Assembly: GCA_028565635.1 (NCBI GenBank)
Contig: JAOXYB010031331.1
Coordinates: 1-14,630, forward strand
Length of the DNA stretch: 14,630 bases
Reading direction: 5' to 3'
Source: Phoronis ovalis
Lineage: Eukaryota > Phoronida > Phoronidae
Part shown: positions 6,467 to 14,630 of the stretch, piece by piece
Layout of the letters: the number at the start of each line of letters is the position of its first letter
Position numbering within the stretch: the stretch's first letter is position 1
Made by a program: the position numbers and the translations under genes
Notes under the pieces: model-generated
What the model saw: only the letters and a program-made list of their open reading frames with translations
What the model was told of the DNA's origin: nothing
Database searches by the model: none

Positions 6467-8507
6467 CTAGAAATAACACAACTTGTACAATTATGGTTTG
6501 ACACTACTTTTAGTGATGGGCTGTAAGCCCAAGACTGGTAAAAAAATTCTCCAATGTATACCTATTTACATTATTCAAACAAAAGTAATACACTAGACAA
6601 GCATTAAGCTACCGCATTTGAAAATGAGGTCAGAGATGTCCAAACAAGCATCTCCTGGGTTTTAGTCACTGGAGAAGTACACAACATTGACTTGATTTCC
6701 CATTCACCACCGGTCTACATCACAGCATAGAACATGTCGAATACTTGGCAGTGTAATCACACTCCATGCACTTCTCACTAAGTGTGCAATGCTCATTACA
6801 GACCAGAGTCCTGCCAACCTGGTGCTTCATATTGTAAATATACTACTGTATTATTTTCCCCATTTCCAACCTAACAACTATTTTTTGGCCATTCATCTAT
6901 TAAAAAAAAAATGTACCATTAAATTTCATTCCAATATAATTGAAACTGCTTTAATATTGCAATTGGACTTTTGTCACTCTGGAAATAATCTACAAATCCA
7001 AACTAATTGCAGAAGTCCAGAACCTTGAAGCAACACATTTACTACAAGCACATTCACCTTGAAAACATTGTTTACACACATTTAATACAAGTAATAGCAA
7101 TTAACTCCACAACTTCCACTGCAGCACTATCAAATACTTGCTTAGTCTCACATCCACCTTTCATTCATTAGTTTTGTACCAGGAAATTTTAAAGAATCGG
7201 TCAAATAGAAAGTTATAAAAACAAAATAATTTTTTTAAGTTACAGTAAGTTATTTTTTAATGTTAAAAGCATTGACATCAGTTTCAACTCTACCAACAGT
7301 CTGCTAATCCACACATAACTATAAGCAACACAACCAAGGCCTTTTCCATACACCACCAATGCAACTTGAATGATCCTGATCTATCACTGCTTTGTTTATC
7401 AACAAAAATGTGCAGCAGTCAACTATATTTGCATCACAAAGGTTAAAATATCTTAGCCTACAAAACTGTCCAAATCTAACCTAAACTTAAAGCACAGGAA
7501 TGATACGCAAACAAACTACCTACACTTCTGGCTGAATCTGTTGGTTATGCCAAACTTACAAAGGCACATTTACAGCCATATCTGACAAATAGAGAAAGAA
7601 CTCTAATAACATAATGTAGCTAAACGTACCCTTAAATTAAGAACTTGGAAAAAGCCTTGGTTTTTACAGAACTATTTCAAAAGGTAATTTCTTATAATAT
7701 AGCATTGAAGGCTACCTGTTGGTGTACTACAATACATTTAAGTTAACATAAATCATATGAAGCATTATAGAAAATCTACAAACTCAATTAACAAAGTATA
7801 GAAAAAATATTCTCAACAGAATGTTACTCGGTGAGAACAAATGAATTCCCCCCAGAATAAAATTGAACAACATGGAGAAGACAATGACATAACTGGTATT
7901 GAGCTACGAAAGCTAAAAAAAAGCAGAGATGAGAGACTAGTTGCCAGGGTAACATTTTCATTAATTTACCAGCAGCAAAATAATCAGTTCACAAACCAAT
8001 TTGCTGCATTCCGCAGCATTGGATAACTTGAAGCATATCCATGATCAGATGCAAAGCTGACAACGCTAGTTTAAATTTTGGCAAAAATCGTGAGACAGGA
8101 CAACTCTATAATCTGACAATGTAATTAAACAAGAATTTGTACATTCTCCATTATGTGTCATGTCACATAAGACCAATAAAGAAATATTATATTATTATCA
8201 TTTTAACTTTGTCAACAAATTTACAAAACAAAATAAGACGTTTGCATTAAAACAAAGTTTACATGGCCACATTGCATTTTATGTAAATGCTCAGTAGTTT
8301 TCCTTCTGATAAAGACAAAACAACTGCTACTAAACTAGTTATTAAATAAATTCTTTAGTTTGAAGATCTCAGCACTGTATTGGTCCTCGTATCTGGCAAA
8401 TCAGAATATGAGCAAACAAACTCATGCCATGTGTCACATTTGTACTTAATATGCAAATGGAAATTAATGTCCCAACAAAAGTTGCAGTTTTTACAAAATC
8501 ATTGTGT
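6467..8507 (-). other. interval between the two 14-3-3 exon sets: probable set A 3' UTR and acceptor-side intron of set B
   Basis: On the - strand this follows the set A stop codon and precedes set B exon 2. I find no start exon of 14-3-3 type (no equivalent of [11 protein letters not shown]) and no canonical AATAAA on the - strand; an ATTAAA variant lies at 7081-7086. The - strand is T-rich over 6900-7600, as expected for transcribed untranslated sequence. A small perfect hairpin GGGCT/AGCCC lies near 6519-6531. Short + strand frames here (for example 7841-8026) have no support. Confidence 0.5.
8345..8353 (-). promoter_or_regulatory. AU-rich element candidate in set A 3' UTR
   Basis: On the - strand this area (8341-8352) reads AATTTATTTAAT, two overlapping AUUUA pentamers about 160 nt past the set A stop codon. 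AUUUA clusters in 3' UTRs often control mRNA stability. In an AT-rich genome this can occur by chance. Confidence 0.25.
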
Positions 8508-8569
8508 TCACTGAGGTGGCTCGTCAGTATTATCATCTACATCCTGTAGGCCTTGCTCCTTGTCGTCAC
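8508..8569 (-). CDS. YWHAE: 14-3-3 set A exon 5 (acidic tail and stop)
   Basis: The acceptor CTTACAG precedes GTGACGAC. With the A left from exon 4 this encodes [20 protein letters not shown] and TGA (8508-8510). Set B has a wholly different tail of similar acidity, so the C-terminus is the most diverged part of the pair. Confidence 0.88.
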
Positions 8570-11500
8570 CTGTAAGATAATCATAAATTATAATGTGCCA
8601 CATATAGTTCAAGTTTCATAAACACATTAGTAGACCTTGCACACCTGTCTGAGTAATCACCTCTGGTGGCAAGATTTCTTGTATGCACAGCATCATTTGA
8701 GCATTTTAAACTTCACATAATAGAATGAGAAAGGAACAAGGTTTAAACATTATCAGATACCTTTCATACTTGACAAAAGAGAAAAAACACTGTGTCACAC
8801 TAACAGAGTAGACTTGAAGGGTAAATGCCCCACCACAATAAATTGCTGTTCAAACTTGAATATAGCTATTATGCCCTGTACATTTATTTTGTCCACAATT
8901 ACGTACTTTGCATGTCTGACGTCCAGAGTGTTAAGTTATCTCTAAGCAGCTGCATGATTAGTGTTGAATCTTTGTAGCTTTCTTCACTAAGGTTATCCAA
9001 CTGTGCAATAGCATCATCAAAAGCAGACTTCGCCAGCCTACAGGCACGGTCAGGTGAATTAAGGATTTCATAGTAGAAAACAGAGAAGTTAAGTGCCAAG
9101 CCTAATCTGATGGGATGTGTGGGTTCTAGTTCTTGCATGGCTTGATCGCTTGCAGCCTTATAAGCTACTAAGCTGTTTTCAGCAGCTTCTTTCCTGTTGT
9201 TACCAGTAGCAAATTCTGCCAAGTACCTGTGGTAGTCTCCTTTCCTGAAAGCAACAATTAGATACCAATCATAATGCAGCAAATAAGACTACGCTTTTAC
9301 ACATAAAATTATTTTAAAGATAAAATCACAGCACATACTTGCACAGGGACACAATCCAGCAATTAACCTTGTATAACTTACATTTTATAATAGAAGACCT
9401 TTGACTCTCCAGTGGCAGCAGATGGAATGAGATGCTTGTCCAAGACATCGAGGATATCATTACAAATGTCAGAAAGCTCCTTCTCAACCTGGAAGAGAAT
9501 AAGCAATATATGAAACTGAGCAACAAAGAACTATTCTACAATTCAACAGATTTCATGATTACTACAAGGGCCACAAAGTGCAAGACTTTCAAACATCAAA
9601 GCTGTCTGGCAAACAAACATACATACCCATACCAATTCAACTTTTACCAAAGTATTATCAAAAGGCAGAAACTGTCAGATTTGAATAAAAAAATAATAAT
9701 TCTGCTAGCCAAAAGAAATTGGTCAATATATCTATTCGTCTGGTCATTCTAGTTCAAGCTCTGGTAGTTGCCAGATTCTGGCTTAGCACAGATGGATATT
9801 AATGGAATTATCTTCTAAGCAGACAGACAGTGATCTATTTATATTGCATTGACATTTAATAAGAACAAGGAATCATTCATAGTTTCAAGATAGTGCAATA
9901 TTCTCTACTGATTATGAGAAGTACAAATTAGCAGGACCAATCAATCAATAGCTGTGTGTAAGGAATATAATACATATTCACACTAAACATATACATGCAT
10001 CTAACTCTTAACCTTAAACTGTACCCTTTCAAGTCTGCATTCAATTAATTGTATATATATTATAATACTTCCTCCCACTTATCCAATATTAATGACTTTT
10101 ATAAGAAGCATGAACTCAAAGTAGACAATGTGATTGAGAGTACATTTAACAGATGTTTATAGTCATATAACCCAAATTTACTATGTCAGGGGATTCATTT
10201 AGCAGAAAATACATTGAAAGTCATTACACTGGCTAGTTTGGCTATATATCAAGTTGCATAATTCCAGAAGCAATACCAAATACTCAATGTTTTTGACTAA
10301 TTAGGTCTGTGTAAGGAGAATTTGCAAAATTAATAGCAGGGTACTACATTGTATATCCTAACCTTCATTTAGCAAACTTAAATTATGGCTTACTACAAAT
10401 TCGGAAGGTTGTGCACCACTAAATATGAAAATTAATCTGACATGCAGATCTTTAAAATGCTTGACAGACAAATAATTTCAGTACTCTCCACAAAAAACTT
10501 ATACTTGTTCAGGGTACTTTAGTACATAAACCTTGTATTATTTATCAAAATTTTATCTATATTTGGGGTTTACATAAATAGTATCATTGGCCCTGGAATA
10601 TGTATACACTATTTTATGGAGAACACTGAATTTGCATGTATTTACACTGTAGTGACAGTGCTTTTCACGATTACTGAACAAATACTTACATCTTCTCTGT
10701 ACTTCTTTATCATGGAGAGTTTACTTTCCTCACAACCCTTAGTTTCTTCTTTTTGTTCTATACTGCTAATAATCCTCCATGATGCACGCCGAGCACCAAT
10801 CACGTTCTTGTAAGCAACAGACAGTAAATTACGCTCCTCCACTGTCAACTCTACATCAAGAGCTGCGACACGCTTCATAGCCTCCATCATTTCTGTAAAG
10901 AACAAGAAGAAGCTAATAACATGCTATTCACAATGTATAGCACCATGCATGCATATGCACATAATTATGATGACTGTAAAGCCCCCAATAGTTCAATCAA
11001 GTGATTCTAGATCGCTACTTTTTTTTCTGGATTCAACGAACAGCTTTCAATTTCTTTTAAAACAGTTACACATATGAGTCAGATTTTCATGAATTAACAT
11101 GACAATACTGTTTTCACCATTCTTAAAACTTTCATCTTCAATCGCATGTTGTTTATTGAGTTGTTTAATATGGGATCAAGCACAACATTCCCATATCTAT
11201 TCTTATTTTGTTGATTACAAAAAAATTAACATAAAACTGATTTTAACAGACGCCAATATTTTGAGTTTCATTATAACCAAACTTTCATAATTTCGAAGTT
11301 CTCCAAGATGTGTAATTTCAAATATTGTGATCTAAAATCTACTTTTATGCATTCAAACTATTCAGGCAATACAGTATACATTTCAGAGCAAGACAAATTA
11401 TGTGAACTTTAAAGGAATTATCAAATGTTTACAAAGACCAAATTTTCCCATCTACAAAGCCAAGTGTTAATCCTCATAAAAGCATATATTTCAAAATTCA

Positions 11501-13931
11501 ACTGTTAAATATATAAAGATGGTGAAATGGATCAGTATCTGTATTTTTGACATCAATTTATATTACAGCCATTCCAGCAGATTGACAGTATATATCGCTG
11601 ACACACAGGAGTGAAAAAGTGAAATCTTAGCAGGATGGAAACACGCAATGCAGAGGATTAGTTCTTCTCTCATACGTACTGCAAATACCCACCTAACAAT
11701 TTCTCCCAGTGAATCTTGAATCAATGTCCCATCTGCATTGTGAATCTTCTACAGCCATCAACAGCAAAATTGTAGTAAAAAACGTTTACTCCATGTAATG
11801 TCACGATAAAATACTTTTACTTTAATATTTCTTGTGTGCAGGACGGAAATACAGCACACGATGTACATGTTTCACAATTTCTGCCCAGGTACACCTGGAC
11901 ACTCCTGTGTGTCAATACGATATTAAGGAGTAACACTTTACTTACACACCATTCAGTAACAGACCATACACTCTCCTTGCTTAACATACATTTCAAACAA
12001 TAACAAACATACACAATGACTTGTTTGTCATCTAATAAAACAGAAGCACTAGCACTTGCTAATCTCTGTAAATATTAATTACTGTCAGGATAAGGTTAAT
12101 ATATTTAACAGTCTCATTAAGAATACTATGAAATACGATCAATATTGAATGAAAATTACAGTTGTCTTTAATAATCGGGCAGTCTAGAACTTTCAGTGAC
12201 ATTCATTTACTCAATTAATTTATTTGGAAATGGGTAAATGTTACACCGACATCCCTGATTAAATATGATAAATGATGCTCATTGTCTGAAGAAAAAAATT
12301 TGATTTTTAGTAGCAGAAACCTAACATTTTGCTGTTTCACAAATTACAAAAAAAATCTTCTGAACGTTCCCTTGCATGGTATTGTCTATGCAGGGAATCC
12401 ACCAAAGTTAAACAGACACCTTAAGACTATCTCAATTTACTATGCAATTAAAACAATAGTATGTACAACTTTTCAGTTTAAAGAGATGAACTGGTATCAC
12501 TGGATTACTGTTTAGTGATTCCCACAGTACACAAATTTTACTTATATCAGACTCTCAGAGTGCATATTTTGAAATGCCTCCACCCCTTGTACTTAGACAA
12601 TAAACTAAATCACAAGCTGATATGTAGCTCACAACAGCAAACATGACCTATATCAACCTTGATAAAGGGTTGTAAAAATTCTAAGAACAAAGGGCTTGTT
12701 GTAACACAGTGGTAGCTGCTATCAGTTTTACTGTACATTTGTACTTATGAAAGAAAGCCCCAATGCATGAATGTATTTTAAGTCATTTTAAAACTTGATT
12801 TAAAGGTATGTCACTATATTTTATCTTCCGTGTGAAAAGTGGAATATTTGAAACTTTTCACACTGAAAGGACATTTTTTTCATGAATGTTTTAAACACTC
12901 TTGCTGTGACTGCATAATTCCTTGTAACTTTTTAAGTAAAAAGAAGATTGAATCAAATGTTTAGCATGGTTCACTACAGTGGAGTCAACAGGAAGTGAAT
13001 CCATAGTGACTCATCAAGTGCACTGGTGAAAGGTTTGACAGGATTGTCCAAAGATTTTTAAAATAAGTTACAATATAAAACTTCCCAAACAGAAATCAAC
13101 TGTCACCTAATTTGAATAGCAATACAATTTAGAATAGTAAATCATGTGCACATTATCGTGGGATGTAATTTGTAACTCAACAAAAAAATTTTTTTACAAA
13201 TTTGATTGAATGGGAATTGTTGGGAATCAATTAAATAAAACACTTCATAAGTATAAAAATATATTTTTGCACATTATTTGCCATAGCACATGAGATAACT
13301 ACAGTGCGTTGATCTATAATAACGAACTATTATTATTCGTAAATTAGTATAGTCACACCTTAGTCGATATCCCATCTTCTGAAAGAATATTACCGCACCC
13401 AGCGGCACTAAAAAAAATTATAGTTTGCAGAACAAACGTTGTTTTGTCAAACATACCCCGTGCAATCACGACAGTGAACCTTTTTTCCAGCATTCTCACA
13501 TTTAATAGAAAGTAGCCTAGATTGTCGAATGGTCAGTGGCAGACATGAACTGAATTGAAAAATAAGGGGGGAATTCTAGTTAGAAATAGAAAATTGGCAA
13601 AGTGACAAAAATAGCTGCCACTGAATTCATTCCTTTGCAAATAGTTTCACAGTTTTGGATCTAGTTTTCTTAGCAAGTAGCAGAAGAACGTCTTATATTG
13701 GCGAAAAAGTATTGCAAATTAAACAGAACGGGACAAATCATCATCAGTCTGTAGGAAACAATCCACCATGATAGTAATCCGGATTCATTTCCGAGATAGG
13801 AATGCAGTGTAGACAGAGTTACCAGCCATCACTGTGAAGCCAATAATCACGCAAATACAAACCGTACCATCATATCGTTCTGCCTGTTCGGCAAGTTTAG
13901 CCTGGTAAACATTATCTTCCCTATCTGCCAT
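8508..13931 (-). CDS. YWHAE: 14-3-3 epsilon, start exon plus set A exons 2-5 (complete, 257 aa)
   Basis: Joining 13868-13931, 10690-10892, 9382-9488, 8907-9244 and 8508-8569 on the - strand gives a complete 257-residue protein; human epsilon has 255. It begins [20 protein letters not shown] and continues through [86 protein letters not shown] and the second 14-3-3 signature. The tail is [11 protein letters not shown] then DDNTDEPPQ. The pocket residues Lys50, Arg57 and the Arg-Tyr of DYHRY are present. [22 protein letters not shown]-type wording marks the epsilon class. 14-3-3 proteins act as dimeric phospho-Ser/Thr-binding adaptors in many signalling pathways. All introns are GT-AG with phases 1, 0, 2, 1. 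The locus converges on FTSJ3, and a second copy of exons 2-5 lies downstream. Confidence 0.95.
8570..8906 (-). other. intron of 14-3-3 set A between exons 4 and 5 (337 bp)
   Basis: The donor CAAA|GTACGT follows exon 4 and the acceptor CTTACAG precedes exon 5. I see no gene in it. Confidence 0.8.
8907..9244 (-). CDS. YWHAE: 14-3-3 set A exon 4 (helices 5-9)
   Basis: This 338-nt exon encodes [20 protein letters not shown] through [20 protein letters not shown] to the second signature and TSDMQ. The acceptor is TTTCAG and the donor CAAA|GTACGT. One leading G completes Met, and the trailing A starts a Ser codon. Confidence 0.96.
9382..9488 (-). CDS. YWHAE: 14-3-3 set A exon 3
   Basis: The acceptor TTCCAG is followed by [20 protein letters not shown], then [15 protein letters not shown] and AT of a Met codon. 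The donor is AAAAT|GTAAGT. It is 107 nt, the same as set B exon 3. Confidence 0.95.
9489..10689 (-). other. intron of 14-3-3 set A between exons 2 and 3 (1201 bp)
   Basis: The donor GAT|GTAAGT is next to exon 2 and the acceptor TTCCAG is next to exon 3. It is AT-rich. I see no exon, RNA gene or element; the + strand frame over 9432-9752 is a shadow of exon 3 plus intron. Confidence 0.8.
10690..10892 (-). CDS. YWHAE: 14-3-3 set A exon 2
   Basis: The acceptor TTTACAG is followed by AA (completing Glu), then [51 protein letters not shown] and the variable [17 protein letters not shown]. The donor is GAT|GTAAGT. It has 67 codons. Confidence 0.96.
11599..11914. repeat. 15-bp perfect inverted repeat bounding 316 bp
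   Basis: TGACACACAGGAGTG at 11599-11613 recurs as its exact reverse complement at 11900-11914. Just outside, ATATCG (left) and its inverted partner CGATAT (right) extend the symmetry with a small gap. No open frame is inside. It may be a small inverted-repeat transposon; I cannot see a clean target duplication. Confidence 0.6.
12830..12863. repeat. perfect 11-bp hairpin
   Basis: GTGTGAAAAGT at 12830-12840 and ACTTTTCACAC at 12853-12863 are exact reverse complements around a 12-nt loop. At 34 nt it is too short for a typical microRNA precursor. Its role is unknown. Confidence 0.6.
13868..13931 (-). CDS. YWHAE: 14-3-3 start exon, possibly shared by both exon sets
   Basis: The exon encodes [20 protein letters not shown] plus Asp and ends one base into the next codon (GATG|GTACGG). 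Both exon 2 copies begin with AA, so either gives Glu at this junction. The ATG has A at -3 and G at +4, a good initiation context. It is the only exon of this type in the window. I infer that it may serve both sets, which would need RNA data to show. Confidence 0.94.
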
Positions 13932-14040
13932 TTTAGATGACTCGGTAAGTGAATAGATTGCAGTGGATTACTTCAAATGTTACTCCGTTGACAGATCAAG
14001 ATGGCTGCGCCCGCCAATGGGTCAAATAGTTCCGGTTAAC
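13932..14040. promoter_or_regulatory. 14-3-3 promoter side with YY1-like and CCAAT motifs
   Basis: Just upstream of the 14-3-3 start codon lie AAGATGGCTGC (13998-14008), close to the YY1 consensus AARATGGCGGC, and a CCAAT box (14014-14018, NF-Y type) in a short GC-richer patch that stands out from its AT-rich surroundings. No convincing TATA box is at the right distance. The ATG inside the YY1-like motif, on the + strand, opens a 12-codon frame that stops at 14037. It may mark the start of a divergent transcript. Confidence 0.45.
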
Positions 14041-14630
14041 TGGGGTGTAGTGTGTTATTACACGAAGTGAACAGGTTTCATGCTGAGTTTTAGTTTAAAT
14101 CGGAAGCATTCGTGTTTGTACGCCGTAACTTTTAATAGTTGGCAAGTAAGTCACTTCATCATGTGACACCTAAAGGTAAAGTCATAAAATAGTGTTTTAA
14201 AAACAATGTTCGATGAGGCAATTTGACGGACTACTTTATGACTTCCGACTGGCCAATTGACGTTGAATGTTGTCAAGGAAACGACCATGGTTCCAAAGCA
14301 GACGGCTGAAATATTGGTTTATAAACGAAGACCTTTTTGCAGCTTTTTATCGCATGCCTTTCATCCTTTAATCGACATTTGTACATAACTTGCCGTGACT
14401 TTGATACATAATTCCAATGAAAACAAAAATGTTTTGTTTTCTATGGACGGTACATCATATAATTATAAAAATGATTTAATTTTTCAGAAAATTTTACAAT
14501 TGTCATCCTTGATCCTAGACTAGGGCTACGAATAATCTATTTCTCTTGCATATAAACATATTTTTAGTTTGTCTAATTTATTTCCCAAACAGATGCACCC
14601 CTTTTGCATTTTTTTTAAATATCCCACAAT
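14041..14630 (+). promoter_or_regulatory. possible divergent promoter with RFX X-box; no confirmed gene
   Basis: A CCAAT box lies at 14253-14257 and GTTGTCAAGGAAAC at 14269-14282, which differs by two bases from the RFX X-box form GTTGCCATGGAAAC. Immediately after it, ATG at 14287 in good context (ACCATGG) opens a 33-codon frame MVPKQTAEILVYKRRPFCSF.. ending at 14388. A strong + strand donor-like site GCAA|GTAAGT lies at 14145/14146. Together these suggest, but do not prove, the 5' end of a + strand gene that continues outside the window. The remainder, 14390-14630, is AT-rich with nothing recognised. Confidence 0.3.

Larger units (their letters stand above)
10893..13867 (-). other. intron 1 of 14-3-3 (2975 bp to set A)
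   Basis: The donor GATG|GTACGG follows the start exon and the acceptor TTTACAG precedes set A exon 2. For set B the intron would be 7401 bp. It contains an inverted repeat pair at 11599-11914, a perfect hairpin at 12830-12863 and an A7T7 run at 13182-13195. I see no exon on either strand; the open frames at 11099-11290, 11817-12014 and 12282-12515 have no family resemblance. Confidence 0.75.

Noticed and set aside
6253-6501. Two + strand open frames (82 and 71 residues)
   Set aside because: They are antisense shadows of 14-3-3 set B exon 2.
8174-8180. AATAAA on the + strand near 8175
   Set aside because: No + strand gene ends here; the transcribed strand in this part is the - strand.
9432-9752. 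106-residue + strand open frame
   Set aside because: Its start overlaps set A exon 3 in antisense and the rest is intron; no family resemblance.
12282-12515. 77-residue + strand open frame in intron 1
   Set aside because: Composition is like the surrounding intron, there is no recognised motif and no splice or poly(A) context.

Overview
This is an AT-rich animal (metazoan) nuclear window with interrupted, splice-bounded genes. It carries two convergent loci. On the + strand is the 3' third of the gene for the pre-rRNA 2'-O-methyltransferase FTSJ3/Spb1: five coding exons between 171 and 3278, followed by a poly(A) signal at 3295-3300. On the - strand is a 14-3-3 epsilon-type locus: one start exon at 13868-13931, followed by two complete sets of exons 2-5 (set A at 8508-10892, set B at 4482-6466). 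The 14-3-3 epsilon class and the intron structure support an animal. The species cannot be named from the sequence; an invertebrate is likely.

Region by region: 1-3300 is the FTSJ3 C-terminal part. Its introns hold a small inverted-repeat element (434-641) and two related box C/D snoRNA candidates (999-1071 and 1773-1845). The stretch 3301-3732 is the gap between the convergent gene ends, and 3733-4481 is the probable 3' UTR and poly(A) region of 14-3-3 set B. Set B exons 5-2 occupy 4482-6466. The probable 3' UTR of set A plus the start of the long intron into set B occupy 6467-8507. Set A exons 5-2 occupy 8508-10892. Intron 1, with two inverted repeats, runs from 10893 to 13867. The shared start exon is at 13868-13931, followed by its promoter side and a possible divergent + strand promoter with an RFX-type X-box (13932-14630).

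The strongest observations are these. First, each of two consecutive FTSJ3 introns contains a 73-nt box C/D-like RNA with the same guide just upstream of box D. That guide can pair over 11 positions with the conserved large-subunit rRNA segment AAGACUAAUCG. A gene for an rRNA ribose methyltransferase would thus also carry RNA guides for rRNA ribose methylation. Second, exons 2-5 of the 14-3-3 gene are duplicated in tandem behind a single visible start exon, with identical intron phases. One promoter could therefore feed two different 257-residue 14-3-3 proteins by choice of the 3' exon set.
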